DNA of 64,000 nt from Postechiella sp039985655 (GTDB lineage: Bacteria; Bacteroidota; Bacteroidia; Flavobacteriales; Flavobacteriaceae). The translations under genes were made by a program, and so were the position numbers. The notes under the pieces are model-generated. The model did not search any database and was not told the origin of the DNA. It was given only the letters and a program-made list of their open reading frames with translations. The stretch covers positions 186,001 to 250,000 of the forward strand of contig JBDWSF010000027.1 in the NCBI GenBank assembly GCA_039985655.1. Reading direction: 5' to 3'. This document shows, in pieces, positions 8,829 to 17,134 of this stretch; positions within the stretch are counted from its first letter, which is position 1; every line of letters begins with the position of its first letter.

Positions 8829-10841
8829 ATGACTTTAAATTCAAGAGTACCTAAAGGTCCAATTAAAGATAAATGGACAGACTATAAAAATCATATCGAT
8901 TTAGTAAACCCTGCAAACAAACGTAATATTGATATTATAGTTGTTGGTACAGGTTTAGCTGGAGGTTCTGCCGCAGCTACCCTTGCCGAACTAGGGTATA
9001 ACGTAAAAGCATTTGCTTATCAAGATTCTCCAAGACGTGCACACTCAATTGCTGCGCAAGGAGGTATTAATGCCGCAAAAAATTACCAAGGTGATGGTGA
9101 TTCTACATATAGATTATTTTATGATACTGTAAAAGGTGGTGATTACCGATCGCGTGAAGCAAACGTATATCGTCTTGCTGAAGTGTCTGCAAACATCATC
9201 GATCAATGTGTTGCTCAAGGAGTTCCTTTTGCTCGTGATTATGGTGGACTTTTAGATAACCGTTCGTTTGGTGGTGTTTTAGTGTCTAGAACATTTTATG
9301 CTAAAGGACAAACAGGACAACAATTATTATTAGGCGCTTATTCTGCAATGAATAGACAAATTGCTCGTGGTAAAATTGAAATGTTTAACCGTCATGAAAT
9401 GATGGATGTTGTTAAGGTTGATGGTAAAGCTAGAGGTATTATTACTCGTAATTTAATTACTGGTGAAATAGAAAGGCATTCAGCACATGCTGTTGTTGTT
9501 GCTTCTGGTGGTTACGGAAATGTATTTTTCTTATCAACTAACGCCATGGGATCTAATGTCTCTGCAGGGTGGAAAATTCATAAAAAAGGAGCGTATTTTG
9601 CAAATCCTTGTTATACACAAATTCACCCAACATGTATTCCACGTTCTGGAGATTATCAGTCTAAATTAACTTTGATGTCTGAATCTTTACGTAACGATGG
9701 TCGTATTTGGGTTCCAAAAAACATGGAAGATGTGATAGCAATTCGTGAAGGTCGTAAAAAACCAACTGATTTGTCTGCAGAAGAAAGAGATTATTATTTA
9801 GAACGTCGTTATCCTGCCTTCGGAAACTTAGTGCCTCGTGATGTGGCATCGCGAGCAGCAAAAGAACGTTGTGATGCTGGTTACGGAGTTAATGCTACTG
9901 GTGAAGCTGTTTATTTAGATTTTGCTACGGCCATAGATCGTTATGGTAATGAGCAAGCTAAAATTCATAATATAAAAAATGCTTCAGAAGCAAAAATATA
10001 CGAATTAGGTCAAGCTATTGTAGAAGCCAAATACGGAAACTTATTCCAAATGTATGAGAAAATTGTTGATGAGAATCCATACAAAACACCTATGATGATT
10101 TACCCAGCTGTACATTACACGATGGGTGGCGTTTGGGTTGATTATAACTTAATGACGACTGTTCCTGGATTGTATTGTATTGGAGAAGCTAACTTTTCTG
10201 ATCACGGTGCAAATAGACTTGGAGCATCTGCTTTAATGCAAGGTTTAGCTGATGGATATTTTGTGTTGCCTTATACTATTGGAGATTATTTATCTGATGA
10301 TATTAGAACAGGAAAAATTGCTACAGACACTGTTGAGTTTGATGAAGCAGAGAAAGAAGTAAAAGAACGTTTAGAATTTTTCACAACCAATAAAGGAGAA
10401 AACTCAGTTGATTATTACCATAAGAAATTAGGTAAAATTATGTGGGAGAAATGTGGAATGTCTCGTAATGCTGAAGGATTAAAAGAAGCCATGGTAGAAA
10501 TTAAAGCGCTACGTTTAGATTTCTGGAAAAATGTTTCTGTTCCTGGTGGATTAGAGGAAATGAATCCAGAATTAGAAAAAGCAGGTCGTGTGGCCGATTT
10601 TATAGAATTAGGAGAGTTATTTGCAAAAGATGCCTTAGCGCGTGAAGAATCATGTGGTGGACATTTTAGAGAAGAATCTGCTGAAATAGATGGTCCTCAA
10701 AAAGGAGAGGCAAAACGTAATGATGATGATTTCGCATTCGTTTCTGCTTGGGAATATAAAGGAGAGCCTGCAGAAGCAGTTTTACATAAAGAAGAATTAG
10801 AATTTAATGATATTGAACTAAAACAACGTTCATACAAATAA
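8829..10841 (+). CDS. sdhA: succinate dehydrogenase/fumarate reductase flavoprotein subunit
   Basis: Oxidises succinate to fumarate with covalently bound FAD. Its 670 residues include the dinucleotide-binding VVGTGLAGGSAAA near residue 38 and the flavinylation His in RAHSIAAQGG. Substrate-site motifs include HPTCI and the ANRLGAS stretch near the FAD ribityl region. The C-terminal extension is typical of type B enzymes. The middle gene of sdhCAB, it lies 10 bp before sdhB. Confidence 0.95.
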   Translation: MTLNSRVPKGPIKDKWTDYKNHIDLVNPANKRNIDIIVVGTGLAGGSAAATLAELGYNVKAFAYQDSPRRAHSIAAQGGINAAKNYQGDGDSTYRLFYDTVKGGDYRSREANVYRLAEVSANIIDQCVAQGVPFARDYGGLLDNRSFGGVLVSRTFYAKGQTGQQLLLGAYSAMNRQIARGKIEMFNRHEMMDVVKVDGKARGIITRNLITGEIERHSAHAVVVASGGYGNVFFLSTNAMGSNVSAGWKIHKKGAYFANPCYTQIHPTCIPRSGDYQSKLTLMSESLRNDGRIWVPKNMEDVIAIREGRKKPTDLSAEERDYYLERRYPAFGNLVPRDVASRAAKERCDAGYGVNATGEAVYLDFATAIDRYGNEQAKIHNIKNASEAKIYELGQAIVEAKYGNLFQMYEKIVDENPYKTPMMIYPAVHYTMGGVWVDYNLMTTVPGLYCIGEANFSDHGANRLGASALMQGLADGYFVLPYTIGDYLSDDIRTGKIATDTVEFDEAEKEVKERLEFFTTNKGENSVDYYHKKLGKIMWEKCGMSRNAEGLKEAMVEIKALRLDFWKNVSVPGGLEEMNPELEKAGRVADFIELGELFAKDALAREESCGGHFREESAEIDGPQKGEAKRNDDDFAFVSAWEYKGEPAEAVLHKEELEFNDIELKQRSYK

Positions 10842-10851
10842 TAAAGACATT

Positions 10852-11592
10852 ATGGATTTAACACTTAAAATTTGGAGACAAAAAGACGCTTCTTCTAAGG
10901 GTCAGATGGTCGATTATAAAGTTACTGAAATTTCAGAACATATGTCTTTTTTAGAAATGATGGATGTTTTGAACGAACAATTAGTTAATACAGGAGAAGA
11001 GCCTGTAGCGTTTGATCATGATTGTCGTGAAGGTATTTGCGGTATGTGTTCAATGTATATAAATGGAGAGGCTCACGGGCCAGATAGAGGCGTAACAACA
11101 TGTCAATTACATATGCGTATGTTTAAGGATGGCGATACGATTACAATCGAGCCATTTAGAGCAGCTGCATTCCCAGTAATAAAAGATTTAGTTGTAGACA
11201 GAATGGCTTTCGAGCGTATTCAACAAGCAGGTGGTTATATTTCTGTAAACACATCAGGAAATACTCAAGATGCCAATTCATTACCTATTTCTAAGCATGC
11301 TGCTGATGAAGCCATGGATGCAGCAACCTGCATTGGTTGTGGAGCTTGTGTAGCCACTTGTAAAAACTCTTCTGCGATGTTATTTGTTGGTGCTAAAGTA
11401 TCACAATACGCATTATTACCACAGGGTCAAGTTGAAGCAACGGACCGTGTGCAAAACATGGTAGCTCAAATGGATTTAGAAGGTTTTGGAAATTGTACAA
11501 ATACTGGAGCTTGTGAAGTGGAATGTCCTAAAGGAATTTCTTTAGACAACATAGCAAGAATGAATCGTGAGCTTATGAAAGCTAACATTTAG
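10852..11592 (+). CDS. sdhB: succinate dehydrogenase iron-sulfur subunit
   Basis: Electron-transfer subunit of complex II, 246 residues. The N-terminal plant-ferredoxin-like domain has the 2Fe-2S cysteines in DCREGICGMC plus a later Cys in TTCQL. The C-terminal domain holds CIGCGACVATCK and CTNTGACEVECPKGI for the two remaining clusters. Last gene of the operon, followed by a hairpin terminator. Confidence 0.95.
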   Translation: MDLTLKIWRQKDASSKGQMVDYKVTEISEHMSFLEMMDVLNEQLVNTGEEPVAFDHDCREGICGMCSMYINGEAHGPDRGVTTCQLHMRMFKDGDTITIEPFRAAAFPVIKDLVVDRMAFERIQQAGGYISVNTSGNTQDANSLPISKHAADEAMDAATCIGCGACVATCKNSSAMLFVGAKVSQYALLPQGQVEATDRVQNMVAQMDLEGFGNCTNTGACEVECPKGISLDNIARMNRELMKANI

Positions 11593-11611
11593 ATTAAAAA
11601 TATTTTATACT

Positions 11612-11653
11612 AAAAATCCCATATCATTTTTTTTGATACGGGATTTTTTAATG
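11612..11653 (+). terminator. sdhCAB terminator
   Basis: Stem AAATCCCATATCA / TGATACGGGATTT (one mismatch) with a T-rich loop and a following T tract. The AT-rich arms could serve both this operon and the convergent reductase gene. Confidence 0.8.
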
Positions 11654-11704
11654 CTTTTTAATTACTATTTATAATAATAGTAAATCGTTTAATTAAATTA
11701 TCGG

Positions 11705-12763
11705 TTAAACATCATCAAAATCGATAACCACATTTGGAGTTGTTGGGTGTGCTTGACAAGTCAGTGTTAATCCTTCAGCAACTTCGCTATCTGTTAAAAT
11801 GTTATTCTGTCTCATAGTAACTTCACCTTCTTTAACTCGAGCTAAACAACTACTACAAATCCCACCTTGGCAAGAATAAGGCGCATCTAAATCTTTATCC
11901 AGAGCAGCTTCAAGTACTGTTTGTTTTTGCGACATTTCAAACGTCGTGCTTTCGTCATCAACAATAATAGTAATTTGAGTGTTTCCAGATGAGACCGACC
12001 CTTCTTCTTTTATTTCCGCAGGTTTTGATGCTTTAAATAATTCGTAGTGAATAGTATCTTCATCTATACTATGTTCTGTTAAAACATCCTTTACCGTATG
12101 AATCATAGCTTCTGGACCACAAAGGAAAAACGCATCCACATCAATATGTTTGTGCTTATTTTTCATTACATAGTTAACCGTGCTTTTTTCAATACGTCCA
12201 AAAATAGCATCGTTTTCATCTTCTTGACTAAATACAAATTGAATAGAAAAACGGTCTTTATGTTGATGATGAAGCTCTAATAGTTCATCAAAAAACATAG
12301 TGTCTTTAGTGGTTTTATTTCCGTAAACAAGAATAACTTTACTATGTACTTCCTCTTCTAAAGCACATTTAATAATGCTTAAAACAGGTGTAATACCACT
12401 TCCTGCTGCAAAAGCTGCGATGTTTTTAGTTTTAGAATCGTTTGGTGTAAATGTAAAACGCCCTTTTGGAGAAGCGACTTCCAAAACATCACCAGCTTTT
12501 AAAGTATTATTTGCATAAGCTGAAAACGTTCCGTCTTGAACTTCTTTAATGGCAACTTTTAATTCGTTACTTTTTGGAGACGAACATAACGAGTAATCAC
12601 GTCTTATTTCTTTACCGTTTATTTCGGTTTTTAGAGTAATATATTGTCCTGCTTTAAAAAGGAAATCATCCTTTAAATCTTGAGGTAAATCGAAACTAAT
12701 GCTTATCGCTTTGCTAGTTTCTCTTTTAATATCTTTTATGGTTAGTTTTTGAAATCCAGACAT
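11705..12763 (-). CDS. ferredoxin-type NAD(P)H reductase (PaaE-like)
   Basis: A 352-residue soluble three-domain electron transferase. An N-terminal FAD-binding barrel (RRDYSLCSSP at about 65) is followed by an NAD(P)-binding domain (FAAGSGITPVLSIIK) and a C-terminal plant-type 2Fe-2S ferredoxin domain with Cys residues in CQGGICSSC and a distal Cys in LTCQAHP. This layout is that of PaaE, the phenylacetyl-CoA epoxidase reductase. No other paa gene is present here, so another oxygenase partner is possible. I chose the ATG at 12763, because the upstream in-frame ATG at 12778 overlaps the -7 element TATTTTTG (12778-12785). It is divergent from padR. Confidence 0.85.
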   Translation of the reverse strand: MSGFQKLTIKDIKRETSKAISISFDLPQDLKDDFLFKAGQYITLKTEINGKEIRRDYSLCSSPKSNELKVAIKEVQDGTFSAYANNTLKAGDVLEVASPKGRFTFTPNDSKTKNIAAFAAGSGITPVLSIIKCALEEEVHSKVILVYGNKTTKDTMFFDELLELHHQHKDRFSIQFVFSQEDENDAIFGRIEKSTVNYVMKNKHKHIDVDAFFLCGPEAMIHTVKDVLTEHSIDEDTIHYELFKASKPAEIKEEGSVSSGNTQITIIVDDESTTFEMSQKQTVLEAALDKDLDAPYSCQGGICSSCLARVKEGEVTMRQNNILTDSEVAEGLTLTCQAHPTTPNVVIDFDDV

Positions 12764-12777
12764 ATGTAAAATTTTCA

Positions 12778-12785
12778 CAAAAATA
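12778..12785 (-). promoter_or_regulatory. -7 element of the PaaE-like reductase gene
   Basis: TATTTTTG on the minus strand, 14 bp before the chosen ATG at 12763. It supports the shorter start because it overlaps the longer candidate. Confidence 0.45.
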
Positions 12786-12834
12786 GTGAAGCCATTACAG
12801 TTTGCATATATAAATTTTTAAAAAATACATACCT

Positions 12835-12858
12835 AAGATTATTATGCATAATAATCTT
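12835..12858. promoter_or_regulatory. 24-bp perfect palindrome, candidate PadR operator
   Basis: AAGATTATTATG followed by its exact reverse complement, with no spacer. It sits between the divergent reductase and padR genes, immediately upstream of and partly within the padR core promoter (-7 TATATTTG at 12862-12869). PadR-family proteins usually bind dyad-symmetric sites and repress themselves and a neighbour, so this is the natural operator candidate. Confidence 0.6.
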
Positions 12859-12861
12859 ATG

Positions 12862-12869
12862 TATATTTG
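12862..12869 (+). promoter_or_regulatory. padR -7 element, possibly leaderless transcript
   Basis: TATATTTG ends only 7 bp before the padR ATG at 12877. With the usual distance to the transcription start, the mRNA would begin at or next to the start codon. Confidence 0.5.
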
Positions 12870-12876
12870 ATGCGTT

Positions 12877-13212
12877 ATGAAAAACTCTAATTTATATAAA
12901 GGTAGCTTAACTACTATTATTTTAAAACTTTTAAACGAGCATGATAAAATGTATGGTTATGAAATTACTCAAAAGGTAAAAGAACTGACTAAAGGCGAAC
13001 TTAAAATCACAGAAGGTGCGCTCTATCCATCATTACACAAGTTAGAAGCTGAAGGTTTTTTAGATGTTGAGGTTTTAAAGGTTGATAATAGAATGCGTAA
13101 ATATTATAAACTTACCGAAGAAGGCACAAAAGAAACGGTGAATAAGCTTGATGAATTAGAACAATATATTGCAACAATGCGTGCTTTGGTGAATCCTAAA
13201 TTTAGGGTTTAA
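12877..13212 (+). CDS. PadR family transcriptional regulator
   Basis: A 111-residue winged-helix repressor-type protein. The N-terminal TIILKLLNEHDKMYGYEI helix, the GALYPSLHKLEAEGFL recognition region and the KYYKLTEEG wing are all typical of PadR. The short C-terminal helix (NKLDELEQYIATM) would form the dimer. It is divergent from the PaaE-like reductase with a 24-bp palindrome between them, which suggests autoregulation and control of the reductase. The ligand is unknown. Confidence 0.9.
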   Translation: MKNSNLYKGSLTTIILKLLNEHDKMYGYEITQKVKELTKGELKITEGALYPSLHKLEAEGFLDVEVLKVDNRMRKYYKLTEEGTKETVNKLDELEQYIATMRALVNPKFRV

Positions 13213-13223
13213 TATTTATAAAT

Positions 13224-13532
13224 ATGAATAAAAGAATAAACCCAAAATTTAATTTAGATATTGAAGGAATGACATTTCTTGGAAGAGGGTCAAAGGTCTT
13301 TGGAAATGAAAAGGGTCGGAGTAGAAGTGAAAATATAATATATAAATGTGTTGAATGTGGAAGTGAAATGAATGTCTCCCATAATGATTATTGGAACTGC
13401 AAATGTGGGGCGATTCATTTAAATTTTGACGCAGGTAGATTTGGATCTAATTATGGAGATGATTATATAAAGAGTGAGAAAACAAATGATTTAAGTTACA
13501 TGAAAGTTAACCGTAAGCCATCATTAATTTAA
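13224..13532 (+). CDS. small zinc-ribbon protein of unknown function
   Basis: A 102-residue protein that I do not recognise. A putative zinc ribbon is visible: CVECGSEMN and then CKCGAIHL about 20 residues later. The rest is polar, with GRFGSNYGDDYIKSEK, and no signal peptide is seen. It begins 11 bp after padR on the same strand, so it may be cotranscribed with it. Base composition does not stand out. Confidence 0.6.
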   Translation: MNKRINPKFNLDIEGMTFLGRGSKVFGNEKGRSRSENIIYKCVECGSEMNVSHNDYWNCKCGAIHLNFDAGRFGSNYGDDYIKSEKTNDLSYMKVNRKPSLI

Positions 13533-13643
13533 TCAATTAAAAATTTTTTCAAAAAAAACATAATTAAGCCATAAAACCCTGTAACATTTCAACGTTTTAT
13601 CACACATATATTAATAATTAGAATAACCTATTAAATCTAAAAA

Positions 13644-14045
13644 ATGAAAAAAGTAGTACTAGTATTCACTTTATTGTTTGCAGTAACAATACAAGCTCAA
13701 GACACTTCAGAATTTGAAAAAGAAACTATTGAGTTTATTAAATTAACAGGTGCTGGCGCTGCTTTCGAAAGTGGGATTAATCAATTAGGTATGATGGTTC
13801 CTGCAGAGAGTAAAGCAGCTTACTTAATAGAAGCTAATAAAACTTTAGATCCATTATATAGTAAAATGGCCAAGCTTTATATGGAAGAGTTTACTAGAGA
13901 TGATATTAAAGAGTTAGTAAAATTCTATAATACAGATTTGGGCAAAAAACTGGCGGAAAAACAATTGGGGTTAACACAGAAAGCGATGTCTTTTGGTCAA
14001 TCTTGGGGTATAGAAGTGCAAGCAATCGCACAGAAATATAATTAA
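13644..14045 (+). CDS. exported DUF2059-like protein
   Basis: A 133-residue protein with a Sec signal peptide (cleavage near IQAQ, residue ~18) and an otherwise helical body. FTRDDIKELVKFYNTDLGKKL matches the conserved core of DUF2059, a periplasmic family of unknown function. It is 4 bp before the DUF5687 gene but has a 111-bp upstream gap, so it may lead that operon. Confidence 0.8.
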   Translation: MKKVVLVFTLLFAVTIQAQDTSEFEKETIEFIKLTGAGAAFESGINQLGMMVPAESKAAYLIEANKTLDPLYSKMAKLYMEEFTRDDIKELVKFYNTDLGKKLAEKQLGLTQKAMSFGQSWGIEVQAIAQKYN

Positions 14046-14049
14046 TCTT

Positions 14050-15531
14050 ATGATTAAGAAGTTTGTAAGTTTAGAGTGGAAATCGTTTTTTAGATCGGCC
14101 AGTTTTGGTAAAAGCGTTGGTGTAAAAATACTAATGGGTTTTTTCGGACTCAGCTTTATGACAATGTTTTTATTTTTTGGTTTTTTTATGGATGAAATTC
14201 TCGAAAAGTTATATCCTAATTTAGATCCGTTTGTGACCTTTAATGGATTTATTTTCTTTTGGGTTTTGGGAGATTTGTTAGTTCGGTTTTTCTTTCAGAA
14301 ACTACCAGTTATGAGCGTTAAGCCTTTATTGATACTACCAGTAAAACGAAGTTCCATTGTTAATTTTGTTTTAGGAAAATCGACATTATCATTTATTAAT
14401 TTTTTACCATTATTTGTTATTATTCCGTTCGGAATAAAACTCATTACTAATGGTAATACTAGTATTTCAACTATTTTAATTTGGACATTAACTTTAGTAC
14501 TTCTAACATTAATTAATAATTTTGTCAATTTTATTATTGAGAGTTTTTCGGCGGAATCAGAACTTTCTTTTTTACCAATAATTGTTTTAGCCAGTTCTCT
14601 TTATGGTTTGAATCATTTTAATATTATTAATTTTTCCGAAGTGCTTTCAAAAGGTGTTATGGCTATTTCAGAAAACCCTGTTTTGGTTTTAATTCCATTG
14701 GCTCTTTTAATTCTTCTATATTGTGTCAATTTTAAAATTTTACGTAAAAAGTTGTTTCTAGATAGTTCGCTAAAAACCAAAGAACAAGAAGTTAATACTT
14801 CTAATTTAGAGTGGACTAAAAGTTTTGGAGATATAGCACCATTTATGAAACTAGATTTAAAATTGATTTGGCGAAATAAGCGTACTAAATCTACTGTTTG
14901 GATGCTGGTTTTAGGTTTGTGTTATGGTTTGTTTTTCTATCCAAACCCAGAATATATTGATAAACCATGGTTCTATATTTTTATTGGAATTTTTACGTCG
15001 GGAATGTTTTTAATGAACTTTGGACAGTTTATTCCGTCTTGGGACAGTAGTTATTATAAATTATTAATGAGTCAGAATATTAAATACGAAAAATATTTAA
15101 ACTCAAAATTTATGCTAATGAGTATTAGTGTGGTTATTATGTTTGTTTTAAGTATTCCGTATGTTTATTTTGGTTGGAAAATTTTGTTAGCACATCTTGC
15201 TGCTGCCATATATAATATTGGTGTAAATACACATGTTATTATGTATGGAGGCGCTTTTAATAGAAAAAAAATAAATCTAGATAAAAAAGCAGCTTTTAAT
15301 TATCAAGGTACAGGTGCAGTACAATGGTTAATAGGTATTCCTATAATGATTGTTCCTGCTTTGATTTTTGGTATCTTTTATGCCGTTTTTAATTTTGAAA
15401 TTGGCTGTTTAGTTATGGCGATATTAGGAGTTTTTGGCATTATTTTTCATCAAAAGCTAATGAAGATGATTACTCGAAAATATTTAGCTTCAAAATATAA
15501 AATGATTAACGCATTCGATCAAGAAAATTAA
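14050..15531 (+). CDS. DUF5687 family ABC exporter membrane subunit
   Basis: A 493-residue polytopic inner-membrane protein with about ten hydrophobic segments and no signal peptide. It matches the Bacteroidota DUF5687 type, which acts as the permease of an ABC-2-like exporter. The ATPase gene follows 9 bp later, which strongly supports a two-gene transporter. The substrate is unknown. Confidence 0.8.
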   Translation: MIKKFVSLEWKSFFRSASFGKSVGVKILMGFFGLSFMTMFLFFGFFMDEILEKLYPNLDPFVTFNGFIFFWVLGDLLVRFFFQKLPVMSVKPLLILPVKRSSIVNFVLGKSTLSFINFLPLFVIIPFGIKLITNGNTSISTILIWTLTLVLLTLINNFVNFIIESFSAESELSFLPIIVLASSLYGLNHFNIINFSEVLSKGVMAISENPVLVLIPLALLILLYCVNFKILRKKLFLDSSLKTKEQEVNTSNLEWTKSFGDIAPFMKLDLKLIWRNKRTKSTVWMLVLGLCYGLFFYPNPEYIDKPWFYIFIGIFTSGMFLMNFGQFIPSWDSSYYKLLMSQNIKYEKYLNSKFMLMSISVVIMFVLSIPYVYFGWKILLAHLAAAIYNIGVNTHVIMYGGAFNRKKINLDKKAAFNYQGTGAVQWLIGIPIMIVPALIFGIFYAVFNFEIGCLVMAILGVFGIIFHQKLMKMITRKYLASKYKMINAFDQEN

Positions 15532-15540
15532 AAAATCATT

Positions 15541-16248
15541 ATGATAACAACATCAAATCTTTCGAAAAAATATAACGGAAAACAAGTGCTTAAAATTGAA
15601 TCTCTTGAGATTCCTAAAGGACAAAGTTTTGGCTTAGTTGGTAATAATGGCGCCGGAAAAACAACCTATTTTAGTTTGCTTTTAGATTTAATTCAACCAA
15701 CAACTGGGCAAATTATAAATAACGATGTGTTAGTCCACGAAAGTGAAGACTGGAAGCCTTTTACATCAGCATTTATAGACGAAAGCTTTTTAATTGGATA
15801 TTTAACACCTGAAGAGTATTTTTATTTTATTGGCGAATTACGAAATCAAAATAAAGCCGATGTTGATAGATTGGTAGCGCAGTTTTTAGATTTTTTTCAT
15901 GGTGAAATATTAAATCAAAAAAAGTATTTACGTGATTTAAGTAAAGGGAATCAGAAAAAAGTAGGCATTGTTGCTGCTTTAATAGGAAATCCTGAAGTTA
16001 TTATTTTAGATGAACCTTTTGCTAATTTAGACCCAACAACGCAAATACGATTAAAAGAAATTATTAAAGATTTAACGAAAAAACAGGGTGTTACCGTGTT
16101 AATATCGAGTCACGATTTGCAACATGTAACAGATGTTTGCGAGCGCATTGTCGTTTTAGAAAAAGGCGAAATTGTTAAAGATTTAGCAACCAACGAAGCG
16201 ACTTTAAAAGAATTAGAAACACATTTTTCGGGAACTGAGGTTATTTAG
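15541..16248 (+). CDS. ABC transporter ATP-binding protein
   Basis: A 235-residue ATPase. Walker A is GNNGAGKTT (about 36-44), the signature is LSKGNQKKVGI (a variant with Lys in place of the second Gly), Walker B is VIILDEPFANLD and the switch His is in SSHDL. It is partnered with the DUF5687 permease immediately upstream. The likely role is to power export across the inner membrane. Confidence 0.92.
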   Translation: MITTSNLSKKYNGKQVLKIESLEIPKGQSFGLVGNNGAGKTTYFSLLLDLIQPTTGQIINNDVLVHESEDWKPFTSAFIDESFLIGYLTPEEYFYFIGELRNQNKADVDRLVAQFLDFFHGEILNQKKYLRDLSKGNQKKVGIVAALIGNPEVIILDEPFANLDPTTQIRLKEIIKDLTKKQGVTVLISSHDLQHVTDVCERIVVLEKGEIVKDLATNEATLKELETHFSGTEVI

Positions 16249-16329
16249 TCTACAGTTTTTACTACGCAGTCTTCAGTCACAGGATCGGCTTTCTCATTGG
16301 GTTTATATGTAAGTTTTAACAAGGCAATA

Positions 16330-16925
16330 AATCCGCTTTGCGTTCTAATTTTTTCCCACGAAGAGAGATAGTCCAAGAAATCCCATGGAATTTGTATTAA
16401 ATTAAGCTCCCTCTGCGAATCTCAGTGTAAACTCCGAGCATCTTTGCTAAATAAATAGTATTTCAATCTCCGTTATTGCGCTCTAATTTTTTCCATAAAG
16501 AATATCATCCGTGAAAATCCGAGTAATCCGTGTCCGAAAAAATCAATAAAACTCAAGTATTCAATTACAATCAAGCTCCTTCTGCGAATCTCAGTGTAAA
16601 CTCCGAGCATCTTTGTGAAATAAGAACCTTTTCAATATCCGCTTTGCGCTCTAATTTTTTCCATAAAGAATATTATCCGTGAAAACCCGAGCAGTCCGTG
16701 TCCAAAAAAATCAATCAAAATTAAACGTTCCATTCCAATCAAACGTCCTCAGTACAACTCTGTGTAAACTCAGGGTATCTCGGCAAAATAAATAGTATTC
16801 AATCTCCACATTGCGTTCTATTTTTTTTATAAAGAATATCATTCGTGAAAACCCGAGCAATCCGTGTCCGAAAAAATCAATCAAAATCAAGCATTCCATT
16901 CCAATCAAACTTCTTTTGCGCAACC
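16330..16925. repeat. degenerate ~168-bp tandem repeat array (non-coding)
   Basis: About three full units plus partial ends. One landmark (CTCTGCGAATCTCAGTGTAA and variants) recurs at about 16407, 16576, 16745 and, degraded, 16910. The other (GCTCTAATTTTTTCC, then ATCCGTGAAAA and AATCCGTGTCCGAAAAAATC) recurs at about 16480, 16647 and 16815, with a partial copy at 16342. Periods are 165-170 bp. No credible gene is present. The whole gap 16249-17134 is otherwise AT-rich spacer. Confidence 0.85.
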
Positions 16926-17134
16926 CCGAAAATTTCAGCGAAGCAATAAAAAATTAAAACCACAACAAAGCACCTCCACATCTAAACACTCCAATTTTGT
17001 CTTCGGAATCTAACCCTTAATCAAAAAAGATGCTTATTTTTACCCTCTTAGGTCAGTAAATACAAATTATTAACTGGCATATTATACTATAAATAAGAGT
17101 TTATAGTTATTTACTTATATTAAATAAGCAGGTA

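Noticed and set aside
16711..16923. 70-codon minus-strand open frame in the repeat array
   Set aside because: It lies fully inside the degenerate tandem repeats and has repeat-like residues (two similar RxxLIGMECLI/FDWNGTFNFD parts). It shows no start signal or conservation hint.
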